A stretch of 64,000 bases of DNA from Alteromonas confluentis (GTDB lineage Bacteria > Pseudomonadota > Gammaproteobacteria > Enterobacterales > Alteromonadaceae): assembly GCF_001757105.1 (NCBI RefSeq), contig NZ_MDHN01000039.1, forward strand, positions 63,272-127,271, in the 5' to 3' direction. The notes beneath the pieces are model-generated. The model did not search any database. It saw nothing but the letters and a program-made list of their open reading frames with translations, and was not told the origin of the DNA. Numbering within the stretch: position 1 is the stretch's first letter; every line of letters starts with the position of its first letter. This document shows, piece after piece, positions 55,718 through 64,000 of this stretch. The position numbers were made by a program, and so were the translations under genes.

Positions 55718-58288
55718 ATGCGATTAGATAGATTTACCAGTAAGTTTCAACTAGCGATATCCGACGCACAGTCATTGGCACTGGGTCGCGATCATCAGTT
55801 TATTGAGCCCGTGCACCTGATGACAGCCATGCTGAATCAACAGGGCGGCTCTGTGCGCCCGCTTCTCGATCAGGCCCACGTTAATGTGAATGCATTACGT
55901 TCTTCTTTGGCCGAAGCTATCGAGCGTCTTCCCCGCGTTGAAGGGATTGGCGGCGATGTGCAGCTAAGCAAAGAAAGCGGCATTTTGCTAAACCTGTGTG
56001 ACAAAATTGCGCAGCAGAGAAAAGATGAATACATCACGTCAGAAATCTTTGTACTGGCAGCGTTAGACGACAAAGGCAAGCTTGGCGAATTGTTGCGAAG
56101 TTTAAACATCACCCGCGACCAGCTGGAAAGCGCCATCGACAAAATGCGTGGCGGTCAGAAAGTGACAGATCCGAATGCCGAAGATGTTCGTCAGGCACTG
56201 GAGAAATACACTACCGATCTGACAGAGCGGGCAGAGCAGGGCAAGCTCGACCCGGTAATTGGCCGTGATGATGAAATTCGCCGCACCGTGCAGGTGCTGC
56301 AGCGCCGTACCAAAAATAACCCGGTATTGATTGGTGAGCCTGGTGTAGGTAAAACCGCCATTGTTGAAGGCTTAGCACAGCGTATTATTAACGGTGAAGT
56401 GCCCGAAGGTCTGAAAGACAAGCGTGTGCTGTCGCTGGATATGGGCGCGCTGGTGGCCGGCGCGAAGTACCGTGGTGAATTTGAAGAACGGTTGAAGGCA
56501 GTTCTGAATGAACTGGCCAAAGAAGAGGGCCGTGTCATTTTGTTTATTGATGAGCTCCATACCATGGTCGGCGCCGGTAAAGGCGAGGGCGCAATGGATG
56601 CGGGTAACATGCTCAAGCCCGCACTGGCCCGTGGTGAACTTCACTGCGTGGGCGCTACTACGCTGGATGAATACCGCCAGTATATTGAAAAGGATGCCGC
56701 TCTTGAGCGCCGTTTCCAAAAGGTGCTGGTGGATGAGCCAAGCGTTGAGGATACCATTGCTATTCTGCGTGGTTTGAAAGAACGCTATGAACTCCATCAC
56801 TCGGTAGATATTACCGATCCGGCCATTGTCGCGGCGGCTACGTTGTCGCATCGTTACATTAGTGACCGTCAGTTGCCTGACAAAGCTATTGATTTAATTG
56901 ATGAAGCGGCTTCAAGCATACGTTTGCAAATCGACTCTAAGCCTGAAGAAATGGACAGATTGGAACGTCGTATTATTCAGCTTAAGTTGGAAGAGCAGGC
57001 GCTGGCAAAAGAAACCGACGACGCCAGTCATAAACGACTTGAAATGATCGAGTTGGAACGTGAGCAGGCAGAAACTAAATTTGGCGATCTGGATAAAATA
57101 TGGCGTGAAGAAAAAGACGCCATGCAGGGCACGCAGTCTATCAAGACTGAACTAGAGCAGGCAAAACTGGATTTGGAAATTGCCCGTCGTGCCTCTGATC
57201 TAAACCGCATGTCCGAATTGCAATATGGCCGTATTCCCGAGCTTGAAATGAAGCTGGAAAAGGCGGCAGAGAATGAGACGCGCGAAACGCTGTTGCTGAA
57301 GAATAAGGTGACCGATGTGGAAATAGCCGATGTGCTTTCACGTTGGACCGGTATTCCGGTAGCCAAAATGCTTGAGGGTGAGCGTGACAAACTGCTGCGT
57401 ATGGAAGATGTTCTCCATACACGCATTGTGGGCCAGACTGAGGCGGTAAGTGCCGTTTCAAATGCGATCCGCCGGTCTCGGGCCGGTCTTGCCGATCCAA
57501 ATCGACCCATTGGTTCGTTCCTGTTCCTCGGCCCGACGGGGGTCGGTAAAACAGAGCTTTCTAAAGCGTTGGCCGGCTTCCTGTTCGATACTGAAGAAGC
57601 GTTGGTGCGCATTGATATGTCGGAGTTTATGGAGAAGCACTCTGTGTCCCGACTAGTCGGTGCGCCTCCGGGTTATGTGGGATATGAAGAAGGCGGTTAT
57701 CTGACAGAAGCGGTCAGACGTAAGCCTTACTCTGTGATCCTGCTGGATGAGGTGGAAAAAGCCCATCCGGATGTGTTTAACATTCTGCTTCAGGTACTGG
57801 ATGATGGCCGCCTTACCGACGGTCAGGGACGTACGGTCGACTTTAAGAACACCGTTGTGATCATGACGTCGAACTTAGGTTCTGATGTTATTCAGGATAC
57901 CCATGATGACAGTCAATACGACGAAATGAAGCAGCGTGTGATGGGCGTAGTGAGTCAGCATTTCAGACCGGAATTCATTAACCGGGTGGATGATCTCGTC
58001 GTGTTCCATCCGCTGGGCAAAGAGCAGATTAAATCGATAGCCAAAATCCAGCTTGCCTCCTTACGTCAGCGCTTAATTGAAAAAGGTTACAAACTGGAAT
58101 TGTCTGGTGCCGCAATGGACAAATTGGCGGATGCCGGTTTCGACCCGGTATATGGCGCTCGCCCGCTCAAGCGCGCTATTCAGACGCAAATCGAGAACCC
58201 TTTAGCGCAACAGTTATTGTCTGGTGTGTTAATGCCTGAGTCGACTATTCGCATCGAGGTGCGGGATGATGAGTTAATTATCGTCTAA
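55718..58288 (+). CDS. clpB: Disaggregase ClpB
   Basis: Hsp100 chaperone that works with DnaK to rescue aggregated proteins. The N-domain starts [20 protein letters not shown]. Nucleotide-binding domain 1 has GEPGVGKTA and a coiled-coil middle domain at about residues 405-525. Domain 2 has GPTGVGKTE (about 607-615) and [14 protein letters not shown]. The length is 856, and GGGGG precedes the ATG. In enterics it follows pgeF directly; here 4.9 kb intervene. Confidence 0.97.
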   Translation: MRLDRFTSKFQLAISDAQSLALGRDHQFIEPVHLMTAMLNQQGGSVRPLLDQAHVNVNALRSSLAEAIERLPRVEGIGGDVQLSKESGILLNLCDKIAQQRKDEYITSEIFVLAALDDKGKLGELLRSLNITRDQLESAIDKMRGGQKVTDPNAEDVRQALEKYTTDLTERAEQGKLDPVIGRDDEIRRTVQVLQRRTKNNPVLIGEPGVGKTAIVEGLAQRIINGEVPEGLKDKRVLSLDMGALVAGAKYRGEFEERLKAVLNELAKEEGRVILFIDELHTMVGAGKGEGAMDAGNMLKPALARGELHCVGATTLDEYRQYIEKDAALERRFQKVLVDEPSVEDTIAILRGLKERYELHHSVDITDPAIVAAATLSHRYISDRQLPDKAIDLIDEAASSIRLQIDSKPEEMDRLERRIIQLKLEEQALAKETDDASHKRLEMIELEREQAETKFGDLDKIWREEKDAMQGTQSIKTELEQAKLDLEIARRASDLNRMSELQYGRIPELEMKLEKAAENETRETLLLKNKVTDVEIADVLSRWTGIPVAKMLEGERDKLLRMEDVLHTRIVGQTEAVSAVSNAIRRSRAGLADPNRPIGSFLFLGPTGVGKTELSKALAGFLFDTEEALVRIDMSEFMEKHSVSRLVGAPPGYVGYEEGGYLTEAVRRKPYSVILLDEVEKAHPDVFNILLQVLDDGRLTDGQGRTVDFKNTVVIMTSNLGSDVIQDTHDDSQYDEMKQRVMGVVSQHFRPEFINRVDDLVVFHPLGKEQIKSIAKIQLASLRQRLIEKGYKLELSGAAMDKLADAGFDPVYGARPLKRAIQTQIENPLAQQLLSGVLMPESTIRIEVRDDELIIV

Positions 58289-58359
58289 GTGTTCTTAGGC
58301 TGAGTTAACCAGGCTATTTGGGTTCGCTCAAACGTGGTCAGCGTGTCGCATAAAACAAA

Positions 58360-58395
58360 AAAAAGCCGTGGTACTGAGAAGTACCACGGCTTTTT
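58360..58395. terminator. Bidirectional terminator between clpB and prsT-like gene
   Basis: AAAAAGCCGTGGTACT, loop GAGA, exact complement ending TTTTT. The perfect 16-bp stem has A/T-runs on both sides. Confidence 0.92.
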
Positions 58396-58413
58396 ATTCA
58401 TAGCGGTTGTATT

Positions 58414-61224
58414 TTAGTTTATCGCCAGCATCTTCTTGGCATCAGTTTTACCATTGAAATCGAATTCGGAATTCGCCGCTAACTCAAGGTGTTCGGCAGC
58501 TTCCCCTTGTCGACCCATTTTCGTAAGGGTATAGCCAAGGTGATAGCGTAATTTCGGATTCGTTGCATGACGGCTAAACGCGCGGCGAAGCATTTCCAGA
58601 CTTTCAGCGTATTTTCCTTCTTGCGCGAGTACCCAACCATACGTATCTAAAATCTCGGGGTCGGCAGCGTTTAATTCAAATGCCTCTTTAATCCAGATAC
58701 TTGCTTGCTGAGTGTTGGTTTCGGCAGTCATCTCAGCAAGGCGGTTCAGTACCTTAGATTTATTAAGCACATTAGGTAACTTGACCAACTGAGCGTAAAT
58801 CGGTACCGATTTCTCAAACTCACCCGCGTTGTAAAAGTACTGGGCGAGAAGGTTTGCTGGTAACAAATATTGTGGATGCTCTTTCATCAGCTTCGAGGCA
58901 ATAGGCACGAAACCTTTAGGGTAATCGTTGCGCTCTGCCATTTTGTAAGCGGCGATAAGTGGTTGCGCGTAAACCGGTGCAAGGTCCAGTGAGCGGCCGT
59001 ATGCTTGCGCTGCTCTATCAAAACTCTGGCGGCTTTCAGCTAACAAACCCGCGACATACCAGAATTCAGGATTATTCTGATTTTGGTCGATTCTAGATGA
59101 AATAGTACCCGCGGCATCTGACACTTTACCCATTGCTATTTGCAGCTTTGCAGTATGCAGGGCCAGGCTATTGTCGTAAGGCGAAATTTCACGCGCTTTC
59201 AGGAAGCTTTCTAGCGCCTCTCCTGGACGACCAAGCTTAATGAGAATATTGCCGTAACGTTGAAGATACTTCGCACTGTTCTGGATACCGTCGCGGGCTA
59301 GCACAATAGCTTGCTCAGCGTCATCGTTGCGGCCCATGCCCGTCAGAATGTCAGCTTTCTGAAGTAGATAGGCAGGGTTATCAAAGTCTTCCTTAAGCAG
59401 TTTCTCAAGTTGGTACAGCGCATCATTCATGTTGCCTTTGCCAGCGCTAATTTGAACCAGTTTCACCCGAGCCTCTTCATTACGAGGGTGAAGGGCTAAT
59501 ACGTCGTTGTAAATAGCGATCGCATTTTCCATATCGCCGAGGAGCAGTAAGTTCTGCGCTTTGAGCAATTTTGAAGGAACATGTCGAGGCACTTGGGCGA
59601 TCAGTTCGTCCAAAGTAGTGAGAGATTCAGCAACACGGCCTGTCTTTGCGTCTACCGATGCAAGGTTGAAGCGAGCAGAGAAGCTACTTTTATTCAGCTC
59701 AAGTGCTTTGTTAAGCAGTGCGCGGGCCTTATCGTATTCTTCTTGCTGCATGAACAGACTGGCTTTTAGGTTATAGACATCTGCCTTGTCTGGAAATATA
59801 TCGATAAGTGCGTCTGCACTCTTGTGGGCGTCATCATAAAAACCATAACGCATCTTCATGGACGTATAGGTAAACAGATAAGTCGGGTTTAGCTGTTGGC
59901 TTTCATAGTTTTTCTCAAGCAGTGCCAACGCTTCTTCACGCTGCCCGCGCACAGTCATCAACTTAATTTTGAACAGCTCCAATTGCAGCGTTCGGGGATA
60001 TTCTTGTTCAAGAAGACGCACTAAACTGTCAGCACGAAAACTCTTATTCTGATCGATGAGCAAGTCACCAAGTAAGAGTGCTGCGTTAAGGTCTTGCATT
60101 AGCAGTGTTTGTTTCTTCTCAAGTAAACTCAATGCGAGTTTAGGACGCTGCGTGGCGATATAGGCTTTCGCTAGCAGTTTGATTGCCTGTAAGTCGTCTG
60201 GCGTTTTATTCAAATAGCGCTCAAAGTCACCCACTGCTTTTTCAATATTGCCGTTAAAGTAGGCAGTGAGGCCGCTGATATAAATCAGTAGAGGTTGTGA
60301 CTCAACCACGTCAGGAGACAGTTCTGACAGGGTATTGCTGAGCTTCTGCATTTCTGTGTTACTAGAACGTACCGTTTGCTCCTGAGTCATCAGCCAGTTA
60401 TTGAGGAGAATGGCAAGTGGGTCATCTGGCGTACGTGACATGATTTCATCAACGTATTTGCGCGCACTTTCGAAGTCGTCACGTGCAATATAAATGTTTA
60501 CCAGGTTACGTAATGCAATGGGGTCGTCTGCGCTGATATCCAATGCATGTTTAAAGTCTGTAATTGCGCCATCAACATCACCTTTCCGGTAAGTAAGCTG
60601 ACCCATCAGACGCCACAATATAGCGTTGTCTTCATTAATAGACTTAGATTGGTTTAAGTAGTCTTCAGCTTTTTTCAGATCGTCGGCTCGCATGGCAATG
60701 GCGGCCAGGCCGGTAAAGGCATTCTCGTGATTAAACGGCATTGCCAGCATATCTTGATAAGCTTGACCTGCACATTTGTCATCATCTAGTTTGGTACAGG
60801 CTGTTGCCCGTATCTGTAGCCATGCAGATTTTTGCTTAGAACCAAGACGCTTGTAGTCTTGAAATTCAATAATGTCGTTGAAACGGTTCATGAATAACCA
60901 GGCGGTACCGAGAGGCTCAGCAACCAGGTTGAGGTCTGCCCCCATATCGATGGCTTCCTGAAATTCCAGTTCGGCTGCTCGAACATAGCCGTTTTGCAGT
61001 AGCAATCGACCCATCAGGATTTTCGCTGTCAGATTATCAGGGTCTTTTTTCAGGCTATTTTTTAAATGAACAAAGGATTCTTCGTAGCGCTTGTTGTTAT
61101 AAGCATCCAAAGCCTGCTCGTAGTCTTCAAAAGTTGTTGCCGACGCAGAAGTGAACGTTACCAAACCAATGGCACCGAAGAGCGCGTTTCTTACTAATGA
61201 AGTTAAAATCCGTTGTTTATTCAT
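58414..61224 (-). CDS. PrsT-like TPR protein of the PEP-CTERM system
   Basis: A 936-residue secreted TPR-repeat protein from the ATG at 61224 (AGGTG 4 bases upstream). A 15-residue upstream extension lacks support. The signal peptide is about residues 1-30 (ends SASA). Tens of TPR units fill the rest (ALDAYNNKRYEESFVHLKNS; AILLNNWLM; YAESLEMLRRAFSRHATNPK). It matches PrsT, a TPR protein of exosortase loci. No lipobox cysteine is evident. It lies downstream of a PEP-CTERM substrate gene; exosortase itself is not in the window. Confidence 0.82.
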   Translation of the reverse strand: MNKQRILTSLVRNALFGAIGLVTFTSASATTFEDYEQALDAYNNKRYEESFVHLKNSLKKDPDNLTAKILMGRLLLQNGYVRAAELEFQEAIDMGADLNLVAEPLGTAWLFMNRFNDIIEFQDYKRLGSKQKSAWLQIRATACTKLDDDKCAGQAYQDMLAMPFNHENAFTGLAAIAMRADDLKKAEDYLNQSKSINEDNAILWRLMGQLTYRKGDVDGAITDFKHALDISADDPIALRNLVNIYIARDDFESARKYVDEIMSRTPDDPLAILLNNWLMTQEQTVRSSNTEMQKLSNTLSELSPDVVESQPLLIYISGLTAYFNGNIEKAVGDFERYLNKTPDDLQAIKLLAKAYIATQRPKLALSLLEKKQTLLMQDLNAALLLGDLLIDQNKSFRADSLVRLLEQEYPRTLQLELFKIKLMTVRGQREEALALLEKNYESQQLNPTYLFTYTSMKMRYGFYDDAHKSADALIDIFPDKADVYNLKASLFMQQEEYDKARALLNKALELNKSSFSARFNLASVDAKTGRVAESLTTLDELIAQVPRHVPSKLLKAQNLLLLGDMENAIAIYNDVLALHPRNEEARVKLVQISAGKGNMNDALYQLEKLLKEDFDNPAYLLQKADILTGMGRNDDAEQAIVLARDGIQNSAKYLQRYGNILIKLGRPGEALESFLKAREISPYDNSLALHTAKLQIAMGKVSDAAGTISSRIDQNQNNPEFWYVAGLLAESRQSFDRAAQAYGRSLDLAPVYAQPLIAAYKMAERNDYPKGFVPIASKLMKEHPQYLLPANLLAQYFYNAGEFEKSVPIYAQLVKLPNVLNKSKVLNRLAEMTAETNTQQASIWIKEAFELNAADPEILDTYGWVLAQEGKYAESLEMLRRAFSRHATNPKLRYHLGYTLTKMGRQGEAAEHLELAANSEFDFNGKTDAKKMLAIN

Positions 61225-61248
61225 ATCACACCTGAATTTGAGTGAATT

Positions 61249-61273
61249 AAAAAAGGTGGCATACGCCACCTTT
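61249..61273 (-). terminator. Terminator/attenuator between the PEP-CTERM gene and prsT-like gene
   Basis: On the minus strand AAAGGTGGC, loop GTAT, GCCACCTTT, then TTT. A 9-bp perfect stem falls in the 83-base gap. There is little room for another promoter after it, so it probably lowers rather than stops read-through into the TPR gene. Confidence 0.7.
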
Positions 61274-61307
61274 CAAATACTAAGCCTGTAGAGCGTAATC
61301 GCTGAGA

Positions 61308-62234
61308 TTATGCTTTACGCTTTCTACGCCACATGGCCAGTGCGCCACCCATGAATAACATTGCAAAAGTACCAGGTTCGGTTACTTCTGTTGGTGGGTT
61401 AGTTGGAGGAGTGTCTCCGCCTTTCGCATTGAAACCAATAGACGCTAACTTGAAGCCGTCGTTGAACATAGTATGCCCGATATCACCAAATACAGTGTTA
61501 TACGCACCTATAATCCAGTATTGAGAATAAACACTTTCCATATCAACCATGGCCAGGTTAGTGTCGTCACAGTTCAGTACATCGAACGAGCCAACAGACA
61601 TCGCGCTACCAGCGATATCTGACCAAGTGTTTGCACCAGACGTCAGCATTGATGTATCGCTAAGAGCCGCTACAGATACCTGAGTTTCAGTGTCTTTCCA
61701 CAGCCAACTAAAAGTGGCACCTGTTACATTTACTTCTTCATCAAAAGAAATAAGGATGTAATCAAAGTCTGTTTCGTAATTAACGATTTTCTTACCGTCT
61801 TTACTAGCCCAGTACGCTTCCCATTCGTTATCTGCAGAGTGTTCAGGCGACTCATGGTAACTTTCATCGGCGTTAACAACGCCGTAGCCAGAACCGTATT
61901 GTGCTAAATCAGCCGCTTCTACGATGCCGTCACCATACATTTTGTAATCGCCGTAGTTGCCTTGTCTAACAAAGCCAGCTGTATCTGAATACGCTGATGC
62001 GTTAATAGTAACGCCATCTACTACTGCTCCAGAAATACCATCTGATACCAACTCATATTTCAGATCATCATCGAAATAATCAGCTGCATTACAACCTGAG
62101 CCGGTATTACCATCACTGCCACAACCACTGTGCCAATTACTGCCTTTACCGCCCCAAGTAGCATGGGCAGGAGCAGATGCAGCTGCAGCGGCAAGGACGA
62201 GTGTCGTCACTGACGCAATTTTACTTAATTTCAT
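61308..62234 (-). CDS. PEP-CTERM-anchored surface protein
   Basis: A 308-residue exported protein. The signal peptide (residues 1-25) ends APAHA. The Gly/Cys/Ser-rich start GKGSNWHSGCGSDGNTGSG is followed by a beta-rich adhesin-like body. The C-terminal sorting signal is TEPGTFAMLFMGGALAMW then RRKRKA. This PEP-CTERM tripartite tail is cleaved by exosortase. The body has no known function; it resembles exosortase-dependent surface proteins of Alteromonadales. The sigma-54-like promoter upstream fits PrsR control. Confidence 0.85.
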   Translation of the reverse strand: MKLSKIASVTTLVLAAAAASAPAHATWGGKGSNWHSGCGSDGNTGSGCNAADYFDDDLKYELVSDGISGAVVDGVTINASAYSDTAGFVRQGNYGDYKMYGDGIVEAADLAQYGSGYGVVNADESYHESPEHSADNEWEAYWASKDGKKIVNYETDFDYILISFDEEVNVTGATFSWLWKDTETQVSVAALSDTSMLTSGANTWSDIAGSAMSVGSFDVLNCDDTNLAMVDMESVYSQYWIIGAYNTVFGDIGHTMFNDGFKLASIGFNAKGGDTPPTNPPTEVTEPGTFAMLFMGGALAMWRRKRKA

Positions 62235-62560
62235 TTAAAAACCCCTTTTATACCTCGATTTCATACCTCAAAGACAACTCAGCACTAAATATGCCAACTT
62301 TTAAAGCTATGAATATATTAGGTTTTTTACGCCAAATTTTTAGGTTTGAAATAGCCTACGTAAAAAATACTGACATTGGCAAGATCTGCTAAAATCAGAT
62401 TTTTCCCATTAAATACAGCTATTTATTGTAAGATTAAAAAACGTTTTTTAACGTATGCAGTCACATACTAAGTTATTCGGTGTGCTTTTGAATTTGAGCC
62501 GTGCGTGCACAATTGATGTATGAAATAATGTGCCAGTCAGCTTTAAACATAAGAGGGTGT
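62235..62560. other. Regulatory region between PEP-CTERM gene and pssA
   Basis: The 326 AT-rich bases carry a sigma-54-like promoter (62281-62296, minus), a 14-base palindrome AAAAAACGTTTTTT (62436-62449) and GTATG-N6-CATAC (62453-62468). The pssA promoter is not clear. Confidence 0.5.
62281..62296 (-). promoter_or_regulatory. Candidate sigma-54 promoter of the PEP-CTERM gene
   Basis: On the minus strand TGGCAT, ATTTA, GTGCT. GG and GC are exactly ten bases apart, as sigma-54 requires. It is 47 bases before the ATG. In Zoogloea and relatives PEP-CTERM genes need RpoN with the PrsK/PrsR pair. Confidence 0.5.
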
Positions 62561-63394
62561 ATGACAGATACCAAACGGAAGGGCATTTATCTATTGCCTA
62601 ATCTTCTTACCACAGCCGGATTATTTTCAGGCTTTTATGCAATTGTCGCTTCGATGAACGGTAGTTTCGAAGCCGCAGCGGTTGCAGTTTTTGTTGCTAT
62701 GATTTTCGATGGCCTGGACGGTAGAGCTGCCAGAATGACGAATACACAAAGTGCCTTCGGCGCCGAGTATGACTCAATGGCTGATATGGTTTCTTTCGGT
62801 ATAGCACCTGCATTGGTGGCTTATAACTGGGGATTAAGTGAATTAGGTAAATTTGGCTGGTTAGCTGCCTTCATCTATGTAGCAGGTGCAGCGTTACGTT
62901 TAGCAAGATTTAATACTCAGGTCGGTATTGCTGATAAACGGTTCTTTCAGGGGCTCGCGAGTCCAGCTGCCGCTGCCGTTGTATCTGGTTTAGTGTGGGT
63001 AGGCGTTGAATATGGTGCCAACGGCGATGATTACGGCGTTATCGTTGCCTTGGTAACAGGAGCTGCAGGTTTACTCATGGTAAGTAACTTTAAATACAAT
63101 TCATTTAAGGAAGTGAATTGGAATGGAAAAGTGCCTTTCGTTGCCTTGCTTATTATTATGCTTATCTTTGTCGTTGTGGCGACCGAGCCTGCACTTGTTT
63201 TATTCCTGGTGTTTGCCTTGTACGCATTAGCAGGGCCGATCAATACATTTAGAACGGTAGATAAGATGACGCTTCATGATGTAGTAGGCGACCATGAAGA
63301 GAAAGATGCCGACTTTACGACTAATGAAGAATCAGTCTCGTCAGAGCAGGAAAGCGTTAATAGCGACAACAACAATAATAAGAAACCCGAATAG
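62561..63394 (+). CDS. pssA: CDP-diacylglycerol-serine O-phosphatidyltransferase
   Basis: Inner-membrane enzyme making phosphatidylserine, the precursor of phosphatidylethanolamine. The CDP-alcohol transferase motif is DGLDGRAARMTNTQSAFGAE (residues about 50-69), reading DGxxAR...G...D. About seven membrane helices are visible. ATG 62561 (MTDTKRKGIYLLPN) with GAGGG upstream gives 277 residues; the longer frame is rejected. The tail is acidic and Asn-rich. Confidence 0.94.
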   Translation: MTDTKRKGIYLLPNLLTTAGLFSGFYAIVASMNGSFEAAAVAVFVAMIFDGLDGRAARMTNTQSAFGAEYDSMADMVSFGIAPALVAYNWGLSELGKFGWLAAFIYVAGAALRLARFNTQVGIADKRFFQGLASPAAAAVVSGLVWVGVEYGANGDDYGVIVALVTGAAGLLMVSNFKYNSFKEVNWNGKVPFVALLIIMLIFVVVATEPALVLFLVFALYALAGPINTFRTVDKMTLHDVVGDHEEKDADFTTNEESVSSEQESVNSDNNNNKKPE

Positions 63395-63438
63395 CACTGA
63401 AAACAGTACAATTTGATAGTTTATTATGATGATTGAAC

Positions 63439-63465
63439 AAAAAGCGACCGAACAGGTCGCTTTTT
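63439..63465 (+). terminator. Intrinsic terminator of pssA
   Basis: AAAAAGCGACC, loop GAACA, GGTCGCTTTTT: an 11-bp stem with a T-tail, 45 bases past pssA and just before the rRNA promoters. Confidence 0.9.
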
Positions 63466-63487
63466 TCATTTTTATGACAGAAAGGGG

Positions 63488-63515
63488 TTGACGAAAAACC
63501 TCTGGAGCGTAGAAT
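63488..63515 (+). promoter_or_regulatory. rRNA operon promoter P1
   Basis: TTGACG, 16 bases, TAGAAT, then a GCGC-rich discriminator typical of stringently controlled rRNA promoters. The intervening GGAGCG and GAATGCGC match P2 closely. Confidence 0.8.
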
Positions 63516-63636
63516 GCGCACCACTTCGACGGGGAACGTCAAACGGACCGCGAAGAAGTCGTTATAGGAAGTTATCTTAACCTCAAATGACGGTTTTCAG
63601 CGAAAACAACTTGCGAAATAAACTTTCAAAAAGATG

Positions 63637-63664
63637 TTGACACTGAAAACGAAGCGCGTAGAAT
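63637..63664 (+). promoter_or_regulatory. rRNA operon promoter P2
   Basis: TTGACA, 16 bases, TAGAAT, GCGC discriminator. It is nearly the same as P1 149 bases upstream, giving tandem promoters. Confidence 0.85.
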
Positions 63665-63729
63665 GCGCGTCCCGCTTCGGGGTAAAGCTTCGAAGCAGCT
63701 AAGCAAGGCTTTTAATAAGCACTTAGCAT

Positions 63730-63742
63730 TGTTCTTTAAAAA
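63730..63742 (+). promoter_or_regulatory. rRNA leader boxA antitermination site
   Basis: TGTTCTTTAAAAA corresponds to E. coli boxA (TGCTCTTTAACAA) and is followed by GACAATCTGTGTGGGCACTC, as in enteric rRNA leaders. NusB, encoded at 26319, binds this RNA. Confidence 0.8.
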
Positions 63743-63818
63743 TGTATAACAAGACAATCTGTGTGGGCACTCGTTAAGAGTGTCAACCGACGATTCATAA
63801 AAGTTTTTCGATATATTT

Positions 63819-64000
63819 AATTGAAGAGTTTGATCATGGCTCAGATTGAACGCTGGCGGCAGGCCTAACACATGCAAGTCGAACGGTAGCAGGATGTGCT
63901 TGCACATCGCTGACGAGTGGCGGACGGGTGAGTAATGCTTGGGAACTTGCCTTTGCGAGGGGGATAACAGTTGGAAACGACTGCTAATACCGCATAATGT
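63819..64000 (+). rRNA. rrs: 16S ribosomal RNA (5' part, runs off the window)
   Basis: The 16S start AATTGAAGAGTTTGATCATG at 63819 is followed by the universal GCTCAGATTGAACGCTGGCG and CACATGCAAGTCGAACGG. The segment TGGGAACTTGCCTTTGCGAG is characteristic of Alteromonas and close relatives. Only the first 182 bases are in the window. Confidence 0.97.

Noticed and set aside
62177..62392. 71-codon plus-strand frame upstream of pssA
   Set aside because: Antisense to the signal peptide of the PEP-CTERM protein and AT-rich by chance.

Overview
The window is chromosomal DNA from a marine gammaproteobacterium of the Alteromonas type (Alteromonadaceae). The 5' end of a 16S rRNA gene at the right edge reads like Alteromonas. 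The gene orders (nadB/rpoE-rseABC-lepA-lepB-rnc-era, nrdR-rib-nusB-thiL-pgpA, xseB-ispA-dxs beside pomAB, bamD/rluD-pgeF...clpB), the sodium-type flagellar stator and the PEP-CTERM genes agree with this. No CRISPR array, tRNA, phage or insertion sequence was recognised. Almost all of the window is dense housekeeping DNA.

Layout. 1-12.4 kb: partial nadB, the envelope-stress sigma factor operon rpoE-rseA-rseB-rseC, then lepA-lepB-rnc-era, pdxH, a TatD-type nuclease, a Sel1-like protein, and the divergent ytjB/serB pair. 12.5-20.8 kb: two PilZ-domain genes flanking radA, then ettA, a stand-alone lpxD and an Asp/Glu racemase. 21-28.3 kb: glyA, nrdR and the riboflavin genes ribD-ribE-ribBX-ribH, followed by nusB-thiL-pgpA. 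28.3-31.0 kb: a strikingly AT-rich insert with one large gene for an unknown membrane-anchored, propeller-like protein plus a 0.6-kb AT-rich spacer. 31-36.2 kb: the xseB-ispA-dxs isoprenoid operon, divergent from pomAB. 36.2-42.8 kb: a five-gene lipid-modification operon (NTF2-like, SDR, FAD oxidoreductase, DUF1365, cyclopropane-synthase-like), a Lon N-domain protein, and an ECF sigma factor with its zinc/cupin anti-sigma factor ChrR. This resembles a singlet-oxygen/photo-oxidative stress system. 42.9-48.1 kb: a sugar-use locus (FucP-type permease, ROK regulator, OprB-type porin, PfkB kinase). 48.2-58.3 kb: bamD, rluD, pgeF and clpB, with an aryl-alcohol/aldehyde dehydrogenase module and its sigma-54 activator inserted between pgeF and clpB. 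58.4-62.2 kb: a PEP-CTERM surface protein and a PrsT-type TPR protein. 62.6-64 kb: pssA, then the promoters, leader and start of an rRNA operon.

The most interesting points are the AT-rich insert at 28.3-31.0 kb and the apparent one-base frameshift in its A-tract near the start codon. Others are a perfect terminator-like hairpin inside the first codons of rseB, the ECF/ChrR lipid cluster, sigma-54-type promoters ahead of the aryl-alcohol operon and the PEP-CTERM gene, and a RibBA protein whose GTP cyclohydrolase half has lost its zinc cysteines. All functional calls come from reading the sequence and recalling families; no database search was run.
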